A DNA stretch of 64,000 nt from Lachnospiraceae bacterium (GTDB taxonomy: Bacteria > Bacillota > Clostridia > Lachnospirales > Lachnospiraceae): the NCBI GenBank assembly GCA_024399135.1, contig JAKSHY010000008.1:1-64000 (forward strand), written 5' to 3'. Position numbers and translations under genes: made by a program. The notes under the pieces are model-generated. The model had not been told where the DNA came from. It was given only the letters and a program-made list of their open reading frames with translations, and searched no databases. Positions 45,000-54,377 of this stretch are shown piece by piece. The stretch's first letter is position 1, and every line of letters starts with the position of its first letter.

Positions 45000-45914
45000 A
45001 TGAAAAGAGCCTTAATTTTTGGTGCAAATGGTTTTGTTGGACCATATTTAACAACTGAATTATCAAACAATGGATACGAAGTTATATGTTGTGGACATAA
45101 TGAAAATCCACATGACAATTTTCATGCGATAGATATAACAAACTTTAATGATGTCTATGATGTTTTATCAAAAGAAGAACCGGACGTTGTATTCAATTTA
45201 GCTGCAATTAGCAGTGTTAGTTACTCTTGGCGCAACCCACAAAAGACTGTAAACGTGAATATAATAGGAACCATTAATATACTAGAATCTTGTGCCAAAG
45301 TATGTCCTAAGACCAAAATTTTGTTAATAGGCTCATGTGAAGAATATAAGACTTCAAATAATCCTGTATCAGAAAATTCTCCTGTTTTCCCAATAAATCC
45401 ATATGGAATAACAAGAACCGCGACAGAGGATTTTGCCAGAATATATCGAATCGAATATGGTTTAAATATTATATGTATAAGAGCTTTTAATCATACAGGT
45501 GTAGGTCAGACAACAAATTTTGTTCTGCCAAGCTTCGTCAAACAAACCGCTGATATATCAAAAAGTAAATCATCTGGAGAAATATTAGTAGGAAATCTGA
45601 ACGTTTTTCGAGATTTTAGTGATGTTAGGGATGTTGTGACTGCATATAGAATGATCGCTGACTCTAAAGAAGATATTGATGTTATCAATGTAGGATCTGG
45701 AACTGCTTATAATTTAAAAGATTTACTTAACTATATTATTACATTATCAGATCAGTCTATCACCATAAAAATAGACGAAAGCAAAATCCGTCCAACTGAC
45801 ATCCAATATTCATGCTGCGACAACACCTATTTAAGAGAAAAAATTAACTGGTCTCCTAAATATAACATTTATGATACATTAAAGAATATGTACAATCATT
45901 ATCTACAAGGCTGA
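45000..45914 (+). CDS. NAD(P)-dependent sugar epimerase/reductase (Rmd/GMD-like) with a Lys-to-Arg change
   Basis: 304-aa extended SDR: LIFGANGFVGPYLTTEL at 5-21, FNLAAISSVSYSW, GSCEEY and the active-site NPYGITRTATEDFARIY. FNHTGVGQTTNFVLP resembles GDP-4-keto-6-deoxymannose reductases. The invariant lysine of the YxxxK pair is Arg139 here (Tyr135-GIT-Arg), which may change or weaken the catalysis. GGTGA lies 4 nt before the ATG. Its end overlaps the convergent GT4 gene by 12 nt. Sugar substrate is not known. Confidence 0.78.
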   Translation: MKRALIFGANGFVGPYLTTELSNNGYEVICCGHNENPHDNFHAIDITNFNDVYDVLSKEEPDVVFNLAAISSVSYSWRNPQKTVNVNIIGTINILESCAKVCPKTKILLIGSCEEYKTSNNPVSENSPVFPINPYGITRTATEDFARIYRIEYGLNIICIRAFNHTGVGQTTNFVLPSFVKQTADISKSKSSGEILVGNLNVFRDFSDVRDVVTAYRMIADSKEDIDVINVGSGTAYNLKDLLNYIITLSDQSITIKIDESKIRPTDIQYSCCDNTYLREKINWSPKYNIYDTLKNMYNHYLQG

Positions 45915-47009
45915 AATATATGATTCAACCTTGTTTTGATATGTATATTTCAATATCTTCTCAAGATTATGTCTAGACATTTCTTCTCTAAGATTATCGT
46001 CATAAGCCAGCCTCTCTACTGCTTCTTTTAATTTGACTTCATCATCTTTAGGAACAATATACCCATTAACATTGTCTTCTACTAACGAAATACCTGCATT
46101 ACATCTATCCGTAGTAATAACTGGAAGTCCACATGCCATAGCTTCGTTAACTACCAACCCCCAGATATCTTCTCTTGTGGGAAGAGCGAATATATCTGCC
46201 GCCTTATAATATTCGAAAAGTTCTTTCTTAGAAACAAATGGGATTGCATGAAGATTTTTAGGAAGCATTCCTACTAGTTCTTCTAGCTTTTCTTTTTCGC
46301 CACCAATTATATATGCCTGTATATCTAAATGCGTTTCTTTACTAGTATCAAATAATCCGGCTTTCAACGCAGATGCCAGAACATCCCATCCCTTACGATA
46401 TATGAACTGACCTACACCAATTATCATCACATCACAGTTAATACCTAGCGATTCTCTTATTTTTTTCTTTTCTTCCAATTCTATTGGACTACTTAATATA
46501 TCTTCTTCTCCTAGTGACGTGAATGGATATTCAGTTATTCTTTCAGCAACTGCTCCGTAATGAATAAGATATTCATTCGAGAGTCCACCAGGTGATAACC
46601 ACTTGCTTGCACCACCTATAAGATATGTTTTAAGCCTTTTTTTGATATTGGATTCTTCATAGTTAGCAAATCCGCCGTCAGTACTTAATATATACGGGAT
46701 CTTGTGTCTTCTCATATATCGAATAGCCCACATAGCAGTATAGGTACTATAATCACCAATAATTATATGGTCATAATCACCTTTGATATATTTTATTATA
46801 GAAGGACAGAATGAATTTTCACTACCAATATTTTTTCCCCTCAAATATATTTCTTTATAGTTTTTAGCTGAACCACCCACCCATTTTTTATCTCTGTCTT
46901 TTGCAAAATGTCTTTCATATAACACGGTTAATTCACACTTTTTTCCCAAAAGATTAAAGAAATCAACAACATATGGATTAGGAATATTCGTTTGATATAA
47001 CACCTTCAT
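45903..47009 (-). CDS. GT4 glycosyltransferase
   Basis: 368-aa GT-B enzyme. The N-terminus is VLYQTNIPNPYVVDFFNLLG, as in a group of wlbH/pimB-like transferases. The donor site has IFALPTREDIWGLVVNEAMACGLPVI with the EX7E motif, and a VGQFIYRKGWDVL segment starts the C-terminal domain. It follows the LtaS-like gene on the minus strand with no gap. Acceptor and donor are unknown. Confidence 0.9.
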   Translation of the reverse strand: MKVLYQTNIPNPYVVDFFNLLGKKCELTVLYERHFAKDRDKKWVGGSAKNYKEIYLRGKNIGSENSFCPSIIKYIKGDYDHIIIGDYSTYTAMWAIRYMRRHKIPYILSTDGGFANYEESNIKKRLKTYLIGGASKWLSPGGLSNEYLIHYGAVAERITEYPFTSLGEEDILSSPIELEEKKKIRESLGINCDVMIIGVGQFIYRKGWDVLASALKAGLFDTSKETHLDIQAYIIGGEKEKLEELVGMLPKNLHAIPFVSKKELFEYYKAADIFALPTREDIWGLVVNEAMACGLPVITTDRCNAGISLVEDNVNGYIVPKDDEVKLKEAVERLAYDDNLREEMSRHNLEKILKYTYQNKVESYISAL

Positions 47010-49031
47010 TTATTCGTAATAATCTCCAAATTTATGATATTCGCCTGTATTTTCCCAACAATCAAAATTACGTGAAGATCCGTTTATCTCATACTTCAAC
47101 GTTCCTGTTTGTTTAGTATCCTCAACAACAGCGAAATAATGATATCGAATTCTATCATTAGACACAACTTCTCTTAAGTTAACACCATTTCCACTGTAGT
47201 TTACATTTAATATGCCTCCTATTGTAGGAAGTATATCTTCAAGAGATGCTTTTGAATAACTTACTTTAGGACCATTCTCCAAATAGTCATTACACACAAC
47301 TTCTCCTATACAGTCTGGATATTTTATAAGCAAAATCGGATTGGTATTATTAGGTAATTCATTAGCTACGAAATTCTCGCCATGATCTGCGGTAATAATG
47401 ATAGTACTATTTTCATATTTCCCAAGCTTCTTTAATTCATCAATATACCTATACACATACTGCATACATCCTTGATATTGCTCAACTGGATCTACAATTC
47501 TATTATCCACTTCTTTTCCTGAAATATCCAATATATATGGAGCATGCGCCCCCATAAGATGTATAAATCTAAATGCGCTTTCTTCGTCAGAAATTGTAAG
47601 TCCCGAGTTATTTATCGCTTCTAACATTTTTGAATCATTCATTTCATACGGCTTATTATCCCATATCTTTTCACTAATAACCATCTTATTTATAGAATCA
47701 GCAGTGTAAGAAAGTGAAGACTTGACCAAATATGGAAGAGTCCTATAACCACCTACCGTGACGATAGCCTTTATACTTCCAAAGAAAGAGGTGTCTTCTT
47801 TTAATACATGCCCTTCTTCAATGAAATTATTACATTCTGACAATAATGTCTCTCCTATGCATAATCTATCGTCTTCATAGATATATATTGAATAATTAAT
47901 CTCCTTTAAGTCTGTCCAAAAATCACAACTGCTAAAAGCACAATCTACATATTCCTTTTTAGGTTCTTCAAAGAAATACATTTCATGACTTAACATATAT
48001 GGAATTGATGGGTATGTTCTAGAAAACTGCGACACTGTATCTGGATAGAATACGAAATCAGTCAATGGAGAATAGAATTTCGCATTTTGTTCTAAAACTT
48101 CCTCAAAATAGTCCACATCGTATGTATCAAGTACGAATACTATAATATTATTATCCGAAGCGATTTCTTCTATTCCTTGTTCAGAAAGATAATTATTAGC
48201 AGAACTAATAGTGGCATCTTCGTCACTAAATACATTTGGAATTAGGCTCATAATTCCAATAAGTTGTATGAGGGTTACAAACAAAGCTACATAAACAATA
48301 ATTTTTTCCGTGTATTTACTAATCTTAGTTAATTTGATTATCCTAATTATCAAAAAGCAGATTGTGATCCATATACATAAATTTCCCAAAATAAGTGATG
48401 CTGGCCACTCCATCTCCTTGCCATCCATTAAGAAAAGAGTCCCGTTCAAGAATATACCTTGAATATACGACATTAATCCAATTGAGAATAACAGCGACAT
48501 CAAAAACATATATGCCTTATTATTTAATAACGCACAAACAAGCACTACTAATCCAATACCAATAATCATCCCCGACAATATCGGAACTATAACATTAAAT
48601 AGTGAGAATGAAAACTGATTCAAATTATTTAAGAAAACTTCTATAAATGGACAGATAAATAAAGTCACTAATAGCATAAGAGAAACTATACTACTATGCA
48701 CAATCTTTGTTTTTTTAAAAATTCCTCTAAATGACTTTGACTCAATCCATCTATGAATTATTAAAAAAACGAATAGGTATACTACACTTGAGGTAAGTAA
48801 AATACTTGGATTAATAACCTTAAACACTGCTGCGTTTATGTTATGCCAAGAATTATATTCCACAACAAAAAAAGTGACATATAAAAGGAAAAAGAGAAGA
48901 ATCTCCAACATTCCCAAAATACGCACTTTTCTGCTCCAAAATGTAACATTCAACTTAATTATTATGAAAAAACAAATAATAATGATAATATCAATCATTA
49001 TCATTCCAAATGCTGCTAATGTATTACTCAC
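47010..49031 (-). CDS. LtaS/sulfatase-fold membrane protein 3
   Basis: 673 aa, the paralog with the longest membrane part: about eight helices up to residue 265, some 100 aa more than copy 1. The outer domain has Asp302 (IIVFVLDTYDVD), Thr339 in FSRTYPSIPYML aligned with the nucleophile Thr of the other three, and TADHGENF. The family signature YIQGIFLNG is at 189-197. The C-terminal KYEINGSSRNF resembles that of the copy at 59.3 kb. GTG start with GAGAGG upstream. Substrate unknown. Confidence 0.75.
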   Translation of the reverse strand: MSNTLAAFGMIMIDIIIIICFFIIIKLNVTFWSRKVRILGMLEILLFFLLYVTFFVVEYNSWHNINAAVFKVINPSILLTSSVVYLFVFLIIHRWIESKSFRGIFKKTKIVHSSIVSLMLLVTLFICPFIEVFLNNLNQFSFSLFNVIVPILSGMIIGIGLVVLVCALLNNKAYMFLMSLLFSIGLMSYIQGIFLNGTLFLMDGKEMEWPASLILGNLCIWITICFLIIRIIKLTKISKYTEKIIVYVALFVTLIQLIGIMSLIPNVFSDEDATISSANNYLSEQGIEEIASDNNIIVFVLDTYDVDYFEEVLEQNAKFYSPLTDFVFYPDTVSQFSRTYPSIPYMLSHEMYFFEEPKKEYVDCAFSSCDFWTDLKEINYSIYIYEDDRLCIGETLLSECNNFIEEGHVLKEDTSFFGSIKAIVTVGGYRTLPYLVKSSLSYTADSINKMVISEKIWDNKPYEMNDSKMLEAINNSGLTISDEESAFRFIHLMGAHAPYILDISGKEVDNRIVDPVEQYQGCMQYVYRYIDELKKLGKYENSTIIITADHGENFVANELPNNTNPILLIKYPDCIGEVVCNDYLENGPKVSYSKASLEDILPTIGGILNVNYSGNGVNLREVVSNDRIRYHYFAVVEDTKQTGTLKYEINGSSRNFDCWENTGEYHKFGDYYE

Positions 49032-49082
49032 TATGCCTCTCCATATTTATAAGCAATTAAAAGCCTATATACAAACTGATTT

Positions 49083-50564
49083 TTAGTATAAACACCAGTA
49101 TACTGTATCGCCAACAACTATAACCTGTTCATCAATATTGAAACTATTCCAATCTTTTCCTTTAAAATATTTATCAAACACTTCTGGTTCCATTTTAGTC
49201 CTATCAAAATTCCTATCAGTAAAAATTTTCATTAACGAATTAACAGCACTATATGCCGCTGACTCGTTAATCTGTTCGTACGACATATCTACTTCCGAAT
49301 AATGAAATGGAGCGTATTCATCATAACCAATAGCTATCTTAGTAACGTTTTTCCCTGTTTCTTCTTCATACATATTAATTTTGGAATCAATCATCTTAAC
49401 ATATACTTCATCAAGCTTATTTGATACATATCTATTCCCATTTATTCTTTGAACACATAAAAGATTAATTATGATAAAGATAGAAAACAGAATCACCAAT
49501 ATCTCCCTAAACTTCGAATTTAACTCAGCAATTCCATAGGATACTAAAAAGCCAAGCAAAAAGTAATATGTAAATGCCATCCTTGGAGGAAAGAAAAAGT
49601 TTTCTCCAGATAGCGGGATTATGTACATTAACGAAAATGAAACAACAATGATGAGAAAAATATATACTATTTTATATGCTTCATTTTTTTTCACCAAACC
49701 AACGCAAATCGTAGCAATGATTAACATCCAAATAGCAGCAGGAATCCAGTTCCCTGGAATCATCGAATATGAATGTTTCATTATCATAACAAAGCTGTCA
49801 AAAACCTTACTAAATTTATACATCAAATCACCAGAACCCGCTTTTTTACCGACTTCTGATATTATTTTCATTTCACATAATATCTTTGTGCTGACAAGAT
49901 TAGCGAAACCTATTCCAACACAAGTCAAAACACATGCGACTTCCTCCAACACTATTCTTTTAGATATCTTACATTCATTTTCTACACAAATGTAAAAAGA
50001 AATAAGCATAGCCGAAAAAACCACAACATATTGATACGTACATACTCCAAGTATCAAAAATAATACGGCAAATATATATTTACTCTTTGTATAGAATAAT
50101 ACTGCTAAAGCCCCCAATAAATATGCTAAAGCAGAGTAAATACAAAACTCAGAAAACATTAGAATTTCGCTAAATAATACATTTAATGCCCAAAAATCAA
50201 TCGCCAATATAGTCACATATCTATAGAACCCTTCTATTTCCATTCTATCTACAATTACTTTCTGCACTATCAACATAACAATAGCCAAAATGCCAAGCGT
50301 CAAAAACATTGTAATAGCAATATTATCAGTAGTTCTAATCCCAAGATTTAAAAGCATATTGTCTATTAACGCTATAAGATATCGTCCATGAGTAATTCTG
50401 GTCTCTACATCTGCATCTTCTACAACCATGTGCAATAGAGTATCCGCATTAAAACCAGATCTCATCATTCCTCCCCAAAAAATTAGCAATAGGACAAAAT
50501 GTAACATATATTCAGTTATCATGCTACGTATTCTAATAATTCCATTATTACTCTTGTCGCCCAT
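49083..50564 (-). CDS. GtrII-like glucosyltransferase family membrane protein
   Basis: 493 aa with about 11 membrane segments. The first outer loop has RSGFNADTLLHMVVEDADV followed by RITHGRYLIALIDNML, which fits the glucosyltransferase GtrII family of phage and capsule glucosylation. The C-terminal 110 aa are soluble. AAAGGTG stands before the ATG. It is the first gene of a minus-strand set with LtaS-like 3 and the GT4. Confidence 0.72.
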   Translation of the reverse strand: MGDKSNNGIIRIRSMITEYMLHFVLLLIFWGGMMRSGFNADTLLHMVVEDADVETRITHGRYLIALIDNMLLNLGIRTTDNIAITMFLTLGILAIVMLIVQKVIVDRMEIEGFYRYVTILAIDFWALNVLFSEILMFSEFCIYSALAYLLGALAVLFYTKSKYIFAVLFLILGVCTYQYVVVFSAMLISFYICVENECKISKRIVLEEVACVLTCVGIGFANLVSTKILCEMKIISEVGKKAGSGDLMYKFSKVFDSFVMIMKHSYSMIPGNWIPAAIWMLIIATICVGLVKKNEAYKIVYIFLIIVVSFSLMYIIPLSGENFFFPPRMAFTYYFLLGFLVSYGIAELNSKFREILVILFSIFIIINLLCVQRINGNRYVSNKLDEVYVKMIDSKINMYEEETGKNVTKIAIGYDEYAPFHYSEVDMSYEQINESAAYSAVNSLMKIFTDRNFDRTKMEPEVFDKYFKGKDWNSFNIDEQVIVVGDTVYWCLY

Positions 50565-50612
50565 CTAAAACACCTTTACCAATTTCTTATATTATTCTCC
50601 TAAAAATAATAG

Positions 50613-51149
50613 TTATTCTGTCTCATTAACATATGTAGATGCTTCATGTACATTTCCATCATAATCTACTGTTTTTACTTTTATGATAAATATACCTGTT
50701 TCATCTATTTCAAATACATCATCGTTAATTGGTATTATATAACTATTATCCACATAAATATTGTTGATATTAATCTTAAGATTTTTTAATTCTTTAATCT
50801 GCGATAGCATATTGCTGGCACGTTCAATAGGACCTGCGACAAGTTGGGGAAAGAATGAAATAAACAATGCATAATCACAAATATTTTTCTCAGCAATTTC
50901 ACCTCTATACACATCTATAATATAACCTAATGCTTGAAACGTATAAAATGATATTCCAACAGGAAGAAGTATATCCAAATGACCTATTTGCTGATTATTT
51001 CCAAATATCGAACTAATAGAATTGATAGTATCTATTACAAAATTACTATATTTAAAGAATGCCAGTATCAATAAGTTTAATATAATACAAATAGTAATCC
51101 AAAACTTCTTTTTTCCTTTATTCGAAGACTTACTTAAATTATTACTATC
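50613..51149 (-). pseudogene. MBOAT fragment joined to a foreign tail
   Basis: The readable frame holds FWITICIILNLLILAFFKYSNF, then ILLPVGISFYTFQALGYIIDVYR and FPQLVAGPIERASNMLSQI, equal to residues 66-175 of the intact MBOAT gene at 54.4-55.8 kb. It then turns into an unrelated NIYVDNSYIIPINDDVFEID and KTVDYDGNVHEASTYVNETE, which looks like a beta-rich C-terminus from another surface gene. Both the N-terminal 65 residues and the catalytic His region are missing. Its 5' side runs into the stop of the repressor gene. A deletion joined two genes. Confidence 0.6.
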
Positions 51150-51885
51150 TCATAACCGTAAGCACGGTCCCAAACTTAATCCACCTGTTCATATCTTCCT
51201 GACTATCGCCATCCACATATATAACCTCACCATAATTATTTATTGGTCTAAGTTCACATGGATTTGTCTGCTTAAATTCACGAATGAATATCTGTCTGGT
51301 TTCTTTCAATATGAATATGCCTATGTCTCCATCTCGAGGTGCACGTTTACTTATCAGTAAAACATCCCCCTTCATATATACTGGATGAAGATGATTTGAT
51401 GTAACCTTTACTGCACAATCTATTCGTTCCCTGCTATTTTTCTTATATTCAGCTATATTAACAGTTATGAAATCACGAGAATCCAACGTCATCCCATCTT
51501 CCATATTTCCAGTCGGTACGTAGCAGGTTGTATAATCTTCTTCGTTAGCATTAGGCACACCATCAGGTGGAAGCTGATATTCTATCTCTATTAAATATCT
51601 TATAGCCTCCTGACGATGTTTAGGAAGTTCTCTAAAATATCTAATCATTTCAAGCTCTGGAAGATCATCCTCACATAGTTCTCTAACTGTCTTTCCTGTC
51701 AGATTTTGAATTCTGTGAGCCAAATATATATCTATATTAGCTTCGAAAGGATTCGTAATAAGAATCTTGTATTTAGACAAAGAAATTTGAAGCTCTTCTG
51801 CCATCTTCTTTTGAGTCAGGTTCAAGCGATTTCTTTCAAGTTCTATATTCTTCGCAAAATTTTCATATAATTGTGATCTAGTCAT
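51145..51885 (-). CDS. XRE-type repressor with S24-like C-terminal domain lacking the catalytic dyad
   Basis: 246 aa. An N-terminal helix-turn-helix (ERNRLNLTQKKMAEELQIS, residues 17-35) precedes an S24/LexA-like fold from about 115. The site that in LexA reads G-D-S-M-x-P is SNHLHP here (163-168), so the Ser is His165, and the later Lys is Arg202 (IFIREF). Self-cleavage as in LexA is therefore unlikely. The protein could sense a ligand or another signal. AGGGG lies before the ATG. A symmetric ATGGT/ACCAT site in the divergent region to the TspO gene is its likely operator. Confidence 0.8.
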   Translation of the reverse strand: MTRSQLYENFAKNIELERNRLNLTQKKMAEELQISLSKYKILITNPFEANIDIYLAHRIQNLTGKTVRELCEDDLPELEMIRYFRELPKHRQEAIRYLIEIEYQLPPDGVPNANEEDYTTCYVPTGNMEDGMTLDSRDFITVNIAEYKKNSRERIDCAVKVTSNHLHPVYMKGDVLLISKRAPRDGDIGIFILKETRQIFIREFKQTNPCELRPINNYGEVIYVDGDSQEDMNRWIKFGTVLTVMR

Positions 51886-51926
51886 AATAGCCCCTAATAA
51901 ATTAATTATAACACCACTAATATCAT

Positions 51927-51966
51927 ATGGTCATAACAGATTAGAGATGGTCAGATTTTTAACCAT
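51927..51966. promoter_or_regulatory. candidate operator of the S24-like repressor
   Basis: ATGGTCA occurs at 51927 and 51947, 20 bp (two turns) apart, and the second copy forms ATGGT-N10-ACCAT with 51962-51966. It lies 42 bp from the repressor ATG, in the gap to the divergent TspO-like gene. The gap 51886-52086 holds no gene. Confidence 0.4.
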
Positions 51967-52086
51967 TATCAGCTAATGTTTCCTTCGCTCTTATGAATTA
52001 TAGCCCGCACATTAACTTATATGAAATGCTATTATCCTGTTACATAGATTAATTAAATCAATTTAAAATTATGAGGAGGAACTATA

Positions 52087-52887
52087 ATGATTAGAACACT
52101 TAAGTATATGAATCTTATTTTTTTCATCATAATGGTCGTTATTAACGCTCTAGCTAACATAATGCCATTAGGTATTGGCAACACTGGAAGCATCTCCAGT
52201 AAATATCCGAACCTCTTTACTCCCGCTCCGATAACATTTTCAATATGGGGAATAATCTATTTGATGGTTGGCTTTTTTATGTTCTATCAATTCGGACTAC
52301 TTAATAGTAATGAGTTCGCTAATGGACTAATAAAACTGATAGGATTTTGGTTCGTAATAAGCTGTATCATGAATATAGGTTGGATTTTTAGCTGGCACTA
52401 TGACATCATATGGTTATCCATGATATTCATGATAGGACTATTGATTTCACTCATCGCAATCACAATGAATATATCCCCTAATGCATTAGTTCAGGAAACT
52501 GGAATCAATTCCATACCTTTCTTCGCTAAGATATGTATGTATGCATTTGATGTTTATCTTGGATGGATAGTTGCTGCAACCATAGCCAATATGAGTGTGC
52601 TGTTAGTCAAAGTAAACTGGAGTCGATTCGGTCTGTCTGAAGTATTTTGGACGATTGTCGTATTGATTGTAGGAGCAGTAATTGGAATGCTCTTTATTTA
52701 TTCATCAGGAAGATATGCGACATCGTTAGCTATTATTTGGGCTTATTGCGGAATATTAATCAAACATATATCCCAATCTGGCCATGCAGGAAAATATCCA
52801 ATAATCATTACTATTACAATCATAGGTATCGTGATGATTTTAGCAACTGGCGGAATTAATTATTATATAAATTGCCATAATCAATAG
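52087..52887 (+). CDS. TspO/MBR-related polytopic membrane protein
   Basis: 266 aa with about eight membrane segments. MPLGIGNTGSISSKYPNLFT is followed by PAPITFSIWGIIYLMVGFFM, the conserved start of the TspO/MBR (tryptophan-rich sensory protein) family in its longer bacterial form. The five-helix core is extended by additional helices. The ATG has GAGGAGG at 7 nt, the best ribosome binding site in the window. It is divergent from the S24-like repressor, so the two are probably a regulated pair. The ligand is unknown; porphyrins are bound by classical members. Confidence 0.8.
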   Translation: MIRTLKYMNLIFFIIMVVINALANIMPLGIGNTGSISSKYPNLFTPAPITFSIWGIIYLMVGFFMFYQFGLLNSNEFANGLIKLIGFWFVISCIMNIGWIFSWHYDIIWLSMIFMIGLLISLIAITMNISPNALVQETGINSIPFFAKICMYAFDVYLGWIVAATIANMSVLLVKVNWSRFGLSEVFWTIVVLIVGAVIGMLFIYSSGRYATSLAIIWAYCGILIKHISQSGHAGKYPIIITITIIGIVMILATGGINYYINCHNQ

Positions 52888-52893
52888 ACCTTG

Positions 52894-52913
52894 AGCGCCA
52901 CTTTTGTGGCGCT
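52894..52913. terminator. hairpin between convergent TspO-like and SGNH genes
   Basis: AGCGCCAC-TTTT-GTGGCGCT, a perfect 8-bp GC-rich stem, lies between two converging stop codons 33 nt apart. It can end transcription from both sides, though T tracts are weak. Confidence 0.65.
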
Positions 52914-52919
52914 AATCTA

Positions 52920-54368
52920 TTATCGCACAACTTCATTTTTTAATTCATTTTCATAGCAAATTGAACATTGATCTAACAAATCATGCGTTTTGCTATCTAA
53001 CACAAGAATTCTTAATACTCCATCTGGAATATCGCTATATTGCTCATCAGAATATATAACCCTGTCATCAAATAATATTGAAATACTGTCATCACCCTTA
53101 TCAACATACATATTACCTAATACCGTGCTAATTTCTTTATTATCTAATTCTTCATGTTTATATATCTCAGCTCTTTCTCCTGCTTTTATTAGAATCCAAG
53201 ACTCTGGAACTAATTTATCAGTCTCAATTTTCAGATTTTTAAGTAGTTCGATAGTTAACTCTTCGTTCAAAATATCCTTCGAATTAAAATCTATGAGGAT
53301 ATCATAATCACTATCTTTCAACAGAATAAAATATGACTCCATTTGGGTTTGTCTTTTAAGATCAAGAACTTTTTGTCCCAAATATTCTTCATAATAGTAA
53401 TTCCACCGATTTACTATTTCATTACTATGTTCAGATTTTAAGTTATATTTTTCTCGCAGATATTTTCCTATTATCTTTGTGATGCTTCTGGCTCCAGAAG
53501 GATTAACATGCTTTCCTCCATCATAATAATCCACACGAAAATTAACAGGTGAATCCATTTTACAGCAATTCAAATAATTAACATTGTACTCATCTGCAAT
53601 TAATTGAGCACTATTATTCCATTTTACATCTTCCACATCCTCGTCATACGGTGTATTCAGTAACAGTATATCAACACCATTGTCATTACATAATTCGATT
53701 ATTTTTCTTAAATAAACTTTTGCCGTTGTTTCTTCTTCATAATATGTTTCATTACTATTATAAAACGGATTATTTAATGTCACTATAGTCTCTGTTCCGT
53801 CAGACACATATAACTGTCCACCCTTAGAAATTGATTTTCTTGACGTTGCATCTGAATAAAAACTATGAAAATTTTCCCAGTTTATATGAAAATATTCCAA
53901 TGGAAAAATATATTGTATAGCATCATCAAAATCTAGCAAATCGGATAACGCCTGCATCTTCGTTATCGAAAATGGCATCACATCAAAAGTTTCGTGCATT
54001 ATTCCAAAGAAACTACCTACATTAGTTTTCTCATTCATACTTAGAGGGTATACATCTATAACAACAACTTTAGGTTTTACTCTATTAAGTGCGTCCTTTA
54101 GTACCCAATAATTTACAGGAATTAACTGTCCTAAATTTCCCAGATTATACGAAGTAATACCATATTCCTTCCATAATTCCATAGGAATAACCGATCTCGT
54201 AATATGAGATGATCCAAAAAACAGTACATCATATTCATCTTGATTATTATTATCATAAAACTCAGAATTTTTAGAATATATCCTATCATCCATCAGAACA
54301 GCGTTCACTAGATTTAATAAAACAAATAATAAAATTGTACATATTAAAAATGAAAAAACTTTTCTCAA
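52920..54368 (-). CDS. DltD/AlgJ-like SGNH protein, partner of the MBOAT acyltransferase
   Basis: 482 aa. One N-terminal membrane helix (6-25) anchors an outer SGNH-like domain with VLFFGSSHITRS (Ser near 53) and DYYDGGKHVNPSGARS (Asp and His near 290). The C-terminal 170 aa form a beta-rich region I do not recognise (WILIKAGERAEIYKHEEL). It starts with TTG behind AGGAG at 6 nt; no ATG alternative precedes the helix. The MBOAT gene lies 9 nt upstream, so the pair moves an acyl group across the membrane and onto the glycan, as in PatA/PatB or AlgIJ. The acyl group is probably acetyl. Confidence 0.8.
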   Translation of the reverse strand: MRKVFSFLICTILLFVLLNLVNAVLMDDRIYSKNSEFYDNNNQDEYDVLFFGSSHITRSVIPMELWKEYGITSYNLGNLGQLIPVNYWVLKDALNRVKPKVVVIDVYPLSMNEKTNVGSFFGIMHETFDVMPFSITKMQALSDLLDFDDAIQYIFPLEYFHINWENFHSFYSDATSRKSISKGGQLYVSDGTETIVTLNNPFYNSNETYYEEETTAKVYLRKIIELCNDNGVDILLLNTPYDEDVEDVKWNNSAQLIADEYNVNYLNCCKMDSPVNFRVDYYDGGKHVNPSGARSITKIIGKYLREKYNLKSEHSNEIVNRWNYYYEEYLGQKVLDLKRQTQMESYFILLKDSDYDILIDFNSKDILNEELTIELLKNLKIETDKLVPESWILIKAGERAEIYKHEELDNKEISTVLGNMYVDKGDDSISILFDDRVIYSDEQYSDIPDGVLRILVLDSKTHDLLDQCSICYENELKNEVVR

Positions 54369-54377
54369 ACTTCTCTC

